NCBI GenBank assembly: GCA_015680685.1
Contig: MNCI01004590.1
Span: 608,570 to 672,569, forward strand
Direction of reading: 5' to 3'
Source: Gnetum montanum
Lineage: Eukaryota > Streptophyta > Gnetopsida > Gnetales > Gnetaceae
Length of the DNA: 64,000 bases
Part shown: positions 11,901 through 24,500 of the stretch, piece after piece
Numbering within the stretch: the first letter of the stretch is position 1
Layout of the letters: each line of letters starts with the position of its first letter
Notes under the pieces: model-generated
What the model was told of the DNA's origin: nothing
Seen by the model: only the letters and a program-made list of their open reading frames with translations
Database searches by the model: none
Position numbers and translations under genes: made by a program

Positions 11901-13420
11901 TATTGGTGACCATTTTGTACCAAACCACCAACATTGGGGCCTCCAAATCTTATGACCTTGGGAGTCATAGGAAGTGAAGGTGTTCTTAAGATAGGGTTTA
12001 GATCCTTGCTGCTCTATAGCAACACCAAGGCCTAGATACCTTCAAATAGACTCAATGGTTATGAAACAAACTAAATATGAGTATTTGTTTACTATTATAA
12101 ATGTTAAAATGATTAGGTTATGTATGAAACTATAATTGGCTATCATAAAAGAAATTCAGCTAACTTTGTCAAATACTATAAGTTATTGAAGGTTCCTATT
12201 TTGTCAAGTTACTTAGCCTATATAATCCCTATACTATGTTACTTGTAACAAATAAAATCTTGCAAAAATTATTGAGCACAATTCTACCAATCTACTCCTA
12301 ATTTCCCTCAAAGAGAAAGTTGCACAAGAAAACTAGAAATAGAGGGAGATCCAATGGACTTAGAAAGAGAAAGAAAAGAAATTAGATTTGTGTGAATCTC
12401 AAATATTTAAGAAAGATAAATATATATGAGAAAACACTTCACAATAAAATTATTCCAATTTAATCTAACCACAAATTGTCCAAACGCTTTGAGCTCAACA
12501 AGCAATTTCGTAAAGGATAATCCTATTACACTACCAAAAATGTTGCGTCAACGACAAAGTACAAGCTTCTATTTTGGCTAGTTAATAGTTGTCAACAATT
12601 GCATTCAACAAGGCCTTTCAAAAATTTGATAATTTAAGGATTAAAATACCAAGGCAATACACTTTAAAACAATGAATCTATTTTAGTCATCCCAAAATAT
12701 CAAAGATTCTTCTAGATTCTCTATGCTCAAAACAAGCAATTTTGTTAAGACATTACTATTTAATTGCTCTAGAGGCCTTTCAAAACATAAGCTCTTTTAT
12801 GGAAAACCTTAATAGAAGTTTAATATTACATAAAAATAGAGCTATAAAAGCAACCTAGAAAAAATTCCAAAATTAAATGTCAAGCACGATACTATCTAAA
12901 CCATTAGTTAAGTAACTAAAACAAGAGGGGAAGAAATGAACTCATAGGATTAAAACAAAAAAGGTGAATTGATGTCTTTAGCAAGCCATGCTTTTACAAT
13001 CTTCAATCTTCAATCTTCCCAAAAATTTTCCACCTCCCTTTAATTCTACCCTTGAGGTCCTTTTATAGTGACATTAAGGTAGTTACAATAATTATGAGAG
13101 GTTAAGGATGTTACAAATATCTAGGAAAATTAATTCATAATCACCTTAGAAGTTATAACTTCCATGAGAATTTATTAATTGGAGAAATATAGGCTATAAT
13201 TGGCAAGTATCCTCTTGGTAATCATAACTTTACAAATATCAAAAAAAGTACATTATAACCTCCATATGAGGTTATAACATCTTCTGTAGAGTTTTAATGT
13301 TGTAGAAAATAAAGATATGTTTGCTAAATATTTGTAAATCTCCTTATAATTTTTAGAAGATATATTATATGGAGTGAAGTTATTATATACCCTATTACTA
13401 GTGATGTTATGCCAAATTTG
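11901..13420 (-). repeat. LTR-like copy related to the LTRs of D and C
   Basis: On the minus strand: TATA-like ACTATAAAAGGACCTCAAGG near 13040-13070, then sequence collinear with C (30000-31232), ending GGTCACCAATA at 11901. The word GTACC just outside (11896-11900) could be one TSD copy, but I could not find its partner, so the right (U3) end is approximate. It may be a solo LTR or the 3' LTR of a larger insertion. Confidence 0.55.
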
Positions 13421-16400
13421 GCTTCTTTGCATAATGGAAGGTTTTAATTTAAATTTTTATATGATATTTTACATGGTAAAAAGTAGATCAAATAAAAATA
13501 ATAGAATCACTTAGAACCATTATATGGTTGGGAAGATTTAAGAGCACAGTATCAACCCTAAAACCATGCATTGTATCCCACGAGTTTGTTGATATCCACA
13601 ACCACATATACTGCCCTATGCTTGTTGTGCTCACAAATGGAATTATGAAACATGATCTCGATAGAGTGGGGTTTTCCATGACCGCTGCATGATGGCCTCT
13701 GTGTCTTATGCCCCTTCATCCTCAACAACCACTCCCAAATCATCATGTAATGGAGCCTCATGGTTGTGCTTTTGGTTGCTATGATGGTTTGCGCTAGCAC
13801 TAGTTAAGATTAGTGTTGTTGCCGTCGTTGTCTCTACTTATTCCATGCACCATAGGTTGTCTATCTATCCAATATATAGAGATGAGGATTTTGCATATTG
13901 TCACATTGTACCTTGGTAGTTTAGGAACTGCTAAAGATGCTTGTGCACCTACCTCACACTTCTCACGATGTTGGTTTCATGACTTCATTGATTCAAACAT
14001 AGCCATCATTGCAAGTGGAATTAGTTAAGGTATGTTGTGGATGAAGGAGACTTCTAAAACTATGATTTTTTCTACAAACATGTGATTTTAATGGCTATGA
14101 AAGCCATGGATCTAAGAGCATTAATTCTCAAATGAAATTGGTGTTACGTAGGATAATCTTGTGTCCTATCCATGATGCACATGACTAGCTGCTATGTTTT
14201 AGGTTGTGTTTCTAGCTACAAATGTGGTTGTGCATCTAGCTGCATTTGCCACTTTATCTTCTGAAGGAGTAAGAGTTTGATCTTGAAAGTTGATGTCGTT
14301 GGAGACCATTTTCTATCTAGTGTTCAAATCAGCACTAGGTGCCATGCCACAATCACTAATTTCTTGGACATCCATTGCACCAACTTTTTCTAAAAACTTT
14401 GGATAAAATTCCACATTTTGATGACTGTTATTTTTGGAATTTTGGAATTTTATTTTTAAGGTTTATTAACTTCCTCTTAATGTTTATCAAATTCCTAATT
14501 AAAATATAATATACCTTGTTTGGAGATATCCCTCATGTGAATCTAGTATTCTCCTCTAACATTGCTTTGAAATATCACCTTTATAACCTTTACCTTGTAT
14601 TTGATATTGGGCTAGATTTAAATATGTTTTTTTTATAAAACAAAAGAATCATAACTTTATTCACTTTTTAAATCATACCAAGAATCATCACTACTCCATA
14701 ATAATGGTGAAAATGTGACAATAATATCCAAGTTAATTTGACTTTTTCTGCTCCTTGTGCTTAGCATGTGGAGGAAAACCTTGGAATTTTATACTTTTCA
14801 TTGTAGACATTCGAAGGTACAAGGCACAAGCTCTAGCAACCATGGTAGGGGAGAATGGATCAACAAAGAAGAATGTAGGCATGGAAGAGGGAGAGGAGGT
14901 TGACAGGATTTTTTTGAGGCTTCCTAACCCATCTATGAGGGAAGGATCTTTGTCTATGATGTCTAAGTACCCATTTTCTCTACATTTTCCTTTGTTTTTA
15001 AACTCAAATTGATAGCGTTCAAGGCTTTCTCAAGTGTGTATGTGGTAAGATTTTTCATTTTTGATGACATAGAATCATGATTATAGGTTTTCCAGTAGTC
15101 ATAGAAATAAACTCTAGGATGTTTGGCCTTTTTCAATGAAGATTTGGATTTTTTCTGAACCACATGTGTAGTGTTCTAGTCTATTTTACTTATTTTCTGA
15201 CATCTATGATTTATTCTAGGCACATGTAACAATGTTGATGGATTGTTTCAAGCCTAGGGTTAGTGTTTTTGATTTTTGGTATTGTAGAATGTAGCATAGT
15301 AGGGTTATACATCATGAATGTATTTTTTTCAAGTTTTTTCTAATCAATTTGTGTCAAATTAAGGTTTTTCATGGTAGAAAATTAGGATTTTTCGTAAAAT
15401 TTAGCCTACATTGGCAACATCTTGGGTTTTTCTCATGCTTGGAATAATTTTTTTAATTTTTCTTGATTAAATTACTTCATTTTTAAGTTTTTTTATGATT
15501 GAATTCTAGTGAATTAGGGTTTTTCTAATCAAACTTTGGTAAGTTTTGCATTTTTTCTATACTTATTTGTGCAACATCTTGGTTAATGTTATCTTGTTTG
15601 ATCAATTTTATGGCCCATAAAATGTTTTAAAATGTTTTAAGATTTCTTCTAGCCTTGGGATCTTGCATTTGCGACATTTTCAGGTTGGAGGTAGAGTTTT
15701 TGGATTTTTTCTAGCTAATTATTGACAAAAATTCACTCCTGGTACCTTAGATGGGTATGTGATTTTTTTTCTTAACCTTGTGGTTAGTGTGTTTGATCTT
15801 TGGCTTGGGAAGAGAAACATAATTAACCTTCCCTACCTAGGAAGGCAATGTTTTTCTGATTTTGGGGGTTTTGTGGGGAAGAAATGGTAGCGTATAAGCC
15901 TCCAAGATCGAAAACAAATGTAGTGTTTTTTGTCTTCTCTTCCATCATTTCTAGTATTTTGTATTGTCTCAAATCTTAAGCTATTATTTTTGGAATTTTT
16001 CTACTCCATACGCCTAAGCACTATCAATCCTAGTCACCTATGTTTATGAAAATCTTGTTTTGTATCAATTGTTTGTGAAAATGTCAAAACTAGTTTTTTC
16101 TATGTCAAGTGTTTGACAAAATGCTAATTCTTGCTTTTATATGTTAATTTTTTGACAAAATATCAAACCTACTTAAATTTGATCCATGATGGTTTGATTT
16201 TGATCTAAGTGTAACCTTAGTTATGTCTACAAGCTTGGCTACTATGTATTCATGTTATACTAGTTAAATGTTCTTAATTTAATGTTTTACTTTGACCATA
16301 ATGTTAATATGTGTTCTAATGATTTGATATTCTACTTATTTATAGGCTCCTTATGATGAATATGATGGCTCTAGCAATATTTCCTAGGCTAGTAATGCTA

Positions 16401-16491
16401 ATGACATGTTATCATCTTGGTTGTGTTATGGTTGCTGGCTTACAGCTACATTTGTAGCTTGAGAGACTATGTATCGTCTTCTTGTATTATA
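13421..16491. other. About 3.1 kb without a recognised gene, between the LTR-like copy and element B
   Basis: Must be T1 3' noncoding DNA, U3 or another insertion. An open stretch on the minus strand (13800-13558) reads like a decayed ORF but matches no family I know. A plus-strand open stretch at 14755-15012 likewise has no motif. Around 15340-15720 the words GGGTTTTTCT and GCAACATCTTGG recur at 130-160 bp spacing. No retroelement enzyme is visible. Confidence 0.5.
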
Positions 16492-16496
16492 CTATG

Positions 16497-17112
16497 TGAT
16501 GTTTAGCAAGAAGTCCCTACACCTAACCATACAAATCACTAGTGTTCACTAAGCAATACTAGGTTACCAAGTATTAGATGCTACTGGGATTACCAAGTGT
16601 TAACATATGCTCAAAGTGGTCATACTTATGTGCGTTATTTAATCACTATTCATTAATTACTTAAACACATTAAGGTAATNATTATTTAATCACTATTCAT
16701 TAATTACTTAAACACATTAAGGTAATTTGCATAAATATTAAATGCATAAAGTAAACATTAAAACTAATCCAAGTGCTGCAAGGTTTGACCAAGAAAGCTC
16801 ATCTTTATTTCCATTCACACTAAGGTGCTCAAGTACTTTAGTGCTTGAATAAAGATCCATACACTTCTTAACCCCTACTATGGGTACTTACAAAATATTT
16901 CAACTCCTAAAGAAACAAATTGCAATATTTTTTCCAGCAACTAATGGAAATATATTGTAAATGTAGTGGGTATGTGCACATTTATAACCAAGATAGGGTG
17001 CCACATTGATGGGATCTTGTCAACAGGGCAAATCCTACATCGACAAGATCCTGTTGATGGGGTTGCATCAATGACATCCCATCAATATAGCTCAAAGACA
17101 CATTATTCATCA
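16497..17112 (-). repeat. 3' LTR of element B (616 bp, internally deleted)
   Basis: Collinear with 38378-39269 but lacks roughly 290 bp of the U5 part that the partner has at about 38430-38720; the partner in turn lacks a short block present here. Contains a duplication with an N at 16680. U3 carries the repeated palindrome-like words described for the partner. Confidence 0.85.
16635..16726. repeat. Exact 45 bp duplication across a single N (probable unmerged assembly overlap)
   Basis: 16635-16679 and 16682-16726 are identical, with N at 16680. The partner LTR at 38780-38835 has a single copy. Confidence 0.8.
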
Positions 17113-19859
17113 TATCCCTATGACTAAATAAAAACTCATCCTTAAGTGAACAAAAGAAGAAACAAGTTTATTATAAAATTTTAGGAAGGCATGGGATTAT
17201 TGATTAACACACTAACTTAAACAACATACAAACACTAAGTGCCCAAGTGTACAGATTTACAATCTTTTACAGGATTTTGGTGTTCATGATAAAAAAATTG
17301 AATACCATAACGAAAATTTACAACTAAAACCCTTTAATGACTTGAAGATGATAAAGAAAATCAAATAGTCCTAGGCAATGGAGATTCCTAAGGTATCAAG
17401 GACCTTCTCATACTTCTAGCATTGTTCTTGGTCCCTTCTGCTTCTCAACCGCTTGTTCCTCAATTTGGATGATCCCACATTTAGCCCATAGTTTCCATTT
17501 TGTGCCATCTATGATCATAATCATAACCAAGGATTAGAGTGTGATGTACAACTTATAACTTTTAAGTACCTTATCTCATTGGGTAGTTACACTTTGGCTA
17601 AGTTGTGATCATGGTAGATTAACTAATTTAATATTATTTGATTAATATGTCTACCTGAGTTCATTGAAAGGGTTTAACTATCATAAATGAGTGATTTTAA
17701 TGCTATGTTATTAGTTAAACCTTTGTGGAAGTTAAAAAAATATTGAAATATTTTCATCAAAAACCTAAGCTCTATGGCCCCAACAATGTAGAGCTTAGCT
17801 CTGATAGCTATAGGACTTAAAAACAAAGCAAATTGGGCAAGCAGGTTAAAAGTTATGGGATTTGGAAGGTGCTAGGCTTTGAAAAATGCAAAAAAATCCC
17901 TTCCCATTTGAAAGTAAATGTGAAAAATTACAAAGTGTGAGCACATATTTATAGGATTTTTGAGATGCATCAACAGGATCACATCTACACAGCTAGCTCC
18001 ATCGACGAGATTCCATCGATGCAGCCGATACATAAAATTTTTCACATTAAAAATAAGAACAAAAACAAAGTGTTTAAGCATGAAATTCAAATCCTAAAGG
18101 ACCTAGAAAATTTTTGAACATGATGAAATGCTTGAAGAGGGCTAGATAATTTTCAAAAAAAGAGATATTTAGTTGGAGAATGTTTGGAGAAATGCCATGA
18201 AGGAGTGCATAGTTGGATGCAACTGATAGGGCGCATGAAAGGTTTGATCACGAAAATTTTAAAGAGATAAGGAACTTAATCAACCTAACCAAAAGATATG
18301 CAAGTTGATCCTCCCCATAGAAGGCTCATGTCCTTAATGCCCTTACATACCCTCAAACCAAGGAGTCCATCGACCCCAAGGTTGATTGATAGTTACGAAA
18401 CTTAAATACCCACTCACCAAAGAAACTACCAAAGAAATTTGACCGTATCAAACTAAGACATCAAACAAACATGATTAAAGGTAGTGAGGTGAGAGATGGA
18501 AAAAAATTAGTGGTGAGAGAGAGTGTGTGTATGGAATGAAACTCCAAATCATGTTCACATGAAGTCCCTTGTGGATTTTGTGGTTAAAGTGACTTGATAA
18601 TGATCATCCCTAATTTGAATTAGAACCATCCACTTCCAGTGACTTCACATTGACACTCTTAGACCTGCCCACCCCTTAAAGTACACAAATACCCCCACAA
18701 GTCAATCACCATTCCAAAAAGAGAAGAAAAGAGAAGCAGGAAGTGAGAATGACCTTAGTTAGAGGGGACCTTTAAGCATGGGTAACATGTCTTTGTAGTC
18801 CCTTAACCAATTCTTCTAGTCCCTTATGTGCTTTGAACTTTCATTTTTTTCATGTTTTATATTTTTTGGGATGGGAGCCACATCATGTAAATACTTTAAC
18901 TTCCTATTATTGGTCGATGTAGGAATGGTAAAGGACCCGTAAGAATACTTATGCATCCAAGAGGATAGGCAAGTACAAAAAGTGCCAAATATCCTTGAAG
19001 TCACATCCTTGTCTATCCATTTATTCCTTCCCAATTTTGGAGATTACCAAAGTTAAAAATTCATTAAAAGTTTCATTAAAGAAGGAACCTCGTATTTCCA
19101 AAACAAGGAAATACCATAGAACTTTGTGGATGGAGGATGACATGGACTCACTACCTATAATCATGAAAAGAAACCATGTCTTAGTTATCAATAGCAAAGT
19201 ACAAAGATAGAGACCAAACATTAGCAATAAAATAATATTAAGTACAAACCACCATCAATCAATAGTGATAACTACACTTAGTCCCAGCAGCAATAAAGAA
19301 AAACTAGAAAACACACCAAATAAAGTAAAATATAAAAGAAATTGGAAAATATTCTAGAAAAATAAAATGTACTAAAGACAAAGTAAAACAAAAATAGTGA
19401 AAAATGTAAAAAAAAAAAAAACTAAGCCACATTGATTAATTAACATGGATGGCCATCTCCCCCACAACTATGTTGAATGGAGGAGATTTAAAAAATTGAG
19501 CGTGCTTGTCCATCCATTGAGGTGTTTTGTTTACTAGCTCTCTTGAGTTCATGGAAAGGCCTTATTTATTTAGTTTTTACTAATATACTTTTATTTGGGC
19601 TTTCAAGTTTATAAATGAGCATGACCCAAGAGGGAAAGGTTTTATAGATAATGTAAGACCCTTTCCACAACATTTGAAACTTAGTGTGTTGTGGCACATG
19701 TGTGGGGTTCTAGTAGAGAACCTTATCTTCTTGTTGAAATTTCACTTTCCTTATTCTAAGATCATGGCATTGTTTATTAAATGCCTTGTGCACTTCATTA
19801 GATGATAGGGCTACCAATCAATTCTTGTCTAGCAAGTTGAGGTTCATTAGTCTTTCTTT
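17113..19859 (-). other. 3' noncoding region of element B
   Basis: Collinear with the element A 3' region (26400-27367 and 31238-32191), including the shared segment GAGGATGAG and a tract just outside each LTR. A short minus-strand frame starts at 17508 (MAQNGNYGLNV, then Arg/Lys-rich) and is broken by a stop near 17418; its meaning is unknown. A U3-like cassette at 17941-18026 is described in the findings. No RNA gene or enzyme motif. Confidence 0.7.
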
Positions 19860-20499
19860 CTATGTTAGCCTTAAGTCAAGGTCAAGGTCACAACTTTTTG
19901 AAAGTGTACGGAGCCCTATTTGGATAGAAAGAGTTGGGAGTTTTCTATATGCAAGCTTGTAGGAAGAGTAGCCTATAGGAAGCTTCCAAGTGAAGTGAAA
20001 AGCCCAAAGGATATCATTGAGTTTTGTGCTCCAACCCTTCCTATATTTGCTAACTATTTTGGTTAGAATTTTTGTGATCTCCCTATTGGTAACCTCTACT
20101 TGACCATTAGCTTGGGGGTAGTAGGGTGTTGTTAATTTATGTTCTAGCACCAAAGATTGCATGAGCTTCCAAAAGGTAGTGCCTATAAAATGAGTTCCAT
20201 TATCAAAAATAAGTGAATATGGCACATCAAACCTATTTACAACATTTTGTTATACAAACCAAGTAGTTATAGAAGATGTGCAATTGGTAACAACTACAAC
20301 TTCTATCCATTTTGTATAGTAGTCAATAGCAACTATGATGTATGTCATTCCATTTGACATGGGTGTGATGGGACCCATGAAGTTAATGTCCCAAATGTTA
20401 AATGGTTCTAGTGGTTGAATCCACTAGTATGGCTACTCCATATGAGTGGTCATCCCACCATCATGCTGACAATGATCACAAGAGTAGACAAAGTGGTTG
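19860..20499 (-). pseudogene. Integrase core and C-terminal part of element B
   Basis: Continuation of B pol after the A insertion. On the minus strand: CDHCQ (end of the HHCC zinc domain) near 20465-20480, WDINFMGPI near 20380 (first catalytic Asp), IDYYTKWIE near 20310, FDNGTHFIG near 20190 (second catalytic Asp) and YYPQANGQVEVTNREI near 20090-20120, where the catalytic Glu and QANGQ motif are present; then WAFHFTWKLPIGYS. The stretch 20225-19860 is open for 121 codons; a stop precedes it. Joins DA|NHF across element A. Would catalyse insertion of the cDNA. Confidence 0.9.
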
Positions 20500-20504
20500 T
20501 CATC

Positions 20505-21390
20505 TGATGAATCATATTTTTTAGTGCTCCAATATTAGATATCTGATATTAGAGCTGCAATGTTAAGTATTCAATATCAGGCCCCAAGATGCAATGTCAA
20601 ATATCCAATATTATGGGGTGTGTGCTAGCCTATAAATATAGTGCTTAGGCACATGGTTCCTATATATAGTTTTTTTCATAGCATAGAGGAGCTCTTAAAG
20701 TTTGTTATCTTCAAAATAAGAATATTTTCCAAAGTGTCAACAACAAGAGTCATTGAGTGTATGGAACTTTATTTGAGCACTATAGTACTTGAGCAAGGTA
20801 GTGTGTGTGCCAATAAAGGCGAGCTTTTTGATCAAACCTTGCAACACCTTGGCTAGCATAAATATTTTATTTATGCATTTAATGTTTTATGCAATTTACT
20901 TTTATGCTCCCAAGTAATTAATTTAAATTAAGCTAGTTTGATTAAATAGCAATTAATTAAGCACATAAGTACAACTGCTTCAAGCATGTATATAACTCTT
21001 GGTAATCCCAGCAATGCTTAATGTTTGGTAACCTAGTAATGTTATACGTGTTCAGGATGTGCACAGAAAGTGTGATTGAATACTTATGTTAGGATAGTTA
21101 GTTATTGGTCAAAAATTAGATTAATTAAATTGGTTCATAAATTAATTTTCAACTTGTTATTAATCATAGACAAATAAAATATAAAATAATATAAATCATG
21201 TATCTCAATTATAATTAACCATACAATTAAGATCCATAGGTATAGTTGGAAAGATAAAAATTGTCACGATTAGATTTCACATCTTGAAACTAGTGTACTT
21301 AAGAACTTAAGGTCTATGGAATTCGATTGGATTACATGTGAACACTTGTGATTCATATGGTTGGGTGTAGGGGTACCTCGCTACTCATCA
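20505..21390 (+). repeat. 5' LTR of element A
   Basis: Starts TGATGAATCATA, ends GCTACTCATCA; collinear with 32192-33076 though visibly diverged. A TATA box (TATAAATATA) lies at 20631-20640. Upstream in U3 (20520-20620) the words GATATC and CCAATAT recur about every 40 bp. Confidence 0.93.
20631..20640 (+). promoter_or_regulatory. TATA box of the element A 5' LTR
   Basis: CCTATAAATATAGTGC is kept in the 3' LTR (near 32318). It lies 126 bp into the LTR, just after the GATATC-type repeats, as expected for the U3/R promoter. Confidence 0.7.
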
Positions 21391-21391
21391 T

Positions 21392-21410
21392 TGGCACCAT
21401 TGCTAAGGAC
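21392..21410 (+). other. Primer binding site of element A, tRNA-Asp-like
   Basis: TGGCACCATTGCTAAGGAC, one base after the LTR. It resembles TGGCGCCGTTGCCGGGGA, which I recall for Athila-type elements, differing only by G-to-A and C-to-T changes, the expected mark of cytosine deamination. Confidence 0.75.
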
Positions 21411-21549
21411 CTTTTGTTGTTAAATGCACTATCTAGGATTTAGTGAAATTTATTAAAAATCATTGAAATGAACCCTAGAGTCATATAATACTTTAAAATA
21501 ACTACAAAAATTTTTAAAATCACATTACATTTTTATTTTCTAACACAAG

Positions 21550-24500
21550 ATCTCTTCTTCTCACAAGAGTGATTCTCCACCCAAGTCTAACAAAGCACAT
21601 CAGCAGGTGCCTGAACAATATAGAGTGATATGTGCTCATCTTGATGAGTATGTACCTAATTTTACCTTCATCCTGCACCAAGATGAACTACTACAGTAGC
21701 ACGACATTGAGGGCAACATTGTGTGGCCATCTAATCAATCTGTTCCTATGATGCTCCAACAAACTCTTGTACATTTGGGTCTCTAGGGACTTCATGTTGA
21801 GTACATTATGTAGGATAGTGATGCTAGGGATTATCTTCCCACTGAGGTACAATGTCTTAGGAATTGATAGCTAGAGTAGTGCTATGAATCTACAAAAAGG
21901 AAATGGTTCAATGATTTCCCATACTTAACATACCACAAAGATGATGGAGAATCCTTCTCTAGGGATTTCCCATTGGTGAAACTTCTCTCTTTGACTTTGG
22001 TGAAGGAGGTCAAAACCAGAACCTGTAGTCCATGATTCATAATCTAGGTTTTAGCAAAAATCGATCCAACAACAAAGGAGGATCCAAGGAGGAGAGTCAT
22101 GGCAGGGATGCAAATAATAAACATGATCATGATCATCGCCACAATCATCAATGAGAAGGTAGCAAGCACCATGATGATGCTAGTCCTCCTTTCTCTTCAC
22201 CTTCATCATCANGTGATGATGCTAGTCCTCCTTTCTCTTCACCTTCATCATCATCTTCTTTCTCTTCTCGCTCTAAATGCAATCATAGTAGACCCGATCA
22301 TGATGGATATGATCGATAAGACCGAGATGATCAAAGGGACCATCGGGCAAGTCAAGACCCATGGCATGGGCATTCAAGAGAGACCTGTCACCATGAATGA
22401 AGGGGTAGTAGAGGGAATCATAGGCACCAGAATCATGGCCTCAATGGGCCTTTTTATCCTACCTGAGGCATGCTAAAAATTGCAGAGGTAGTGAGAATTC
22501 CTACAAGGCACATTAAGTATAGTCAAATCAAGAGGTTGGACATGAACAATATCCCTAGGTTCAAAGGGAAATATAACTTAGATCCATAGAACCATATTCA
22601 ATCTTTTCATGATATCTGTGCCTTGCAAAATATAGAAAATGATTAGAAAAAGCTTAAGTTATTCTCTAGGACACTCATTAAAGAAGCAAAAAGTTGGTGG
22701 CAATTCTTAGAACTAGAATCCATCTAATGGTGGAGTAGAATGCTCAAACTATTCAATGACAAGTATCAAACATACTCTGGAGTGTCCAACTTGAGGAGGT
22801 GGATCCAAGGATGGCACCAAGGGATACATGAACCCTTGGATGCCACCATGGGTTGATACTATTTCTTATTTCATAGATGTCCTAGCCATGATTATTCTCA
22901 ATTGGAACAACTTTATCACATCATAGATGGGCTTCAATTAGAAATGAGGATAACTCTTGGCATCTATGCCCAAGGGTGATTATTAGAATTTAAAGCTCAT
23001 CAAATTCAATAGTTCATTGAGTAGGTAGCAAAAGAAGAAGGAGAGTTGAAGAAATGTGAAAGTGTAGAAGAATACAATCATGATTCTTTCATTTGCAAGA
23101 AGGAGGTTCACTTTTGTGATAGTGAGGAGAAATCATCACTTGATAAGGTAGTGAACTGTAAGACCTTACTGACTCAAAAATGGACCTCTAAAATTTTGGC
23201 TAACGTAGATCAATTATGGGACTCCATGGATAGTAGATTTCAAGTTATCCTAACAATTACTAAAGAGTCCAAAGAACAAGGTAGTGATTGTGATCATAGG
23301 AGACACAAGGAAGCTGAACATGCCAATCAAAGGGGTAAGGGTAAGATTGCTGCAATAAGAGAAGTTGTGAAGGCTAAATTTGATGATGATGATGGGTGTG
23401 ACATCTAATAATATGAACATCCTAAAGGATGCTACCCAATTGTTTCACACTTACAAGAGTATAGGGTGTACACTCTAAATCCATGATTATCAAGAAGGAA
23501 AACACCCAAAATATTGCCTTATCCTCAAGGTAATCCCAGGCAGTTCCATCACCAATAATAGTATTATCCAAGTGGAACTCCACTGCAACCATACGAGTAG
23601 TATCAACAGTGGTAGCAACCACACTCATGGACATAACCACCACTAGGGAAACAATATCCTTATAAATAACCTAATCCATATGAGTATTACGTTCAGCAAC
23701 CCTTGTCTCCATGTGACTCTTCTAGTCATGTTTCTACTTTTCAATATTACTACAACCCTATCAAATATTATTGAACTCATTCTCCACATTCAAGGAGGGA
23801 TACCACCTTTTATCCTTATCCTTCTCCTATTCTTGCACCTATTCCTCCACCCTAAACATAGCTACTGCCTGCTTCATCCATGTAGGATGAACTTCAACCC
23901 AACTGTAGCAATGCAATGCAACCAAGGTCATTAATCTACAACCAATTCATCAACCAAGTGGTTTGAACAATAGAACATGAAAAAGAGCCTTCTTTTGACC
24001 CCATAGTCCACCTAAGCCCTCACATATACATGTGGTTGGAAACCTTGCTTCTCCATCTCCCTCTATATTAAATTACTTCAAGTCCCCTTCAAATCAAATA
24101 CCACCTAAGATCCATACTATCATGCTTACTCATGTTGTATCTAATTGGATCTATGTTGGAAACATTCCTAGAAAATTATCCAATCCAGGAAGTCCTCTTA
24201 TTTATTTGCAAATTTCTTGAAATGAACCATGTAAATCTCTTCTTGATTTAGGTTCTAGTTTCAACTTGATTTCACATGAGATGTATACTACTTGGAACCT
24301 TTTGCCCCTCAATAAGAGTAATATCTGATTGGAATTAGCATGCTAATCCATTACTATTCTATTAGGACTAGTGGAAGACATTATGGCCACTATCTATGGG
24401 TGGTCTTATCCTACTAATTTCCTAGCAATCAAGATCAAGAACTATAAAGGGAACTTCCCAATAATCATGGGAAGGGCATGGCTAAGCACTCTTGATGTAA

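Noticed and set aside
13558-13800. 80-codon minus-strand open frame (LHYMMIWEWLLRMKGHK)
   Set aside because: Looks mildly coding-like, but I recognise no family and the flanks are broken; not called as a gene.
14755-15012. 85-codon plus-strand open frame after a splice-acceptor-like word
   Set aside because: No motif, no partner exon and no homologous segment in the window.
17400-18100. A separate small LTR element inside the B 3' region (TATA, palindromic words, TGGCACAAAATGG resembling a primer site)
   Set aside because: The 17113-17700 part is collinear with the element A 3' region, so it belongs to B itself; only the U3-like cassette is extra and is reported as such.
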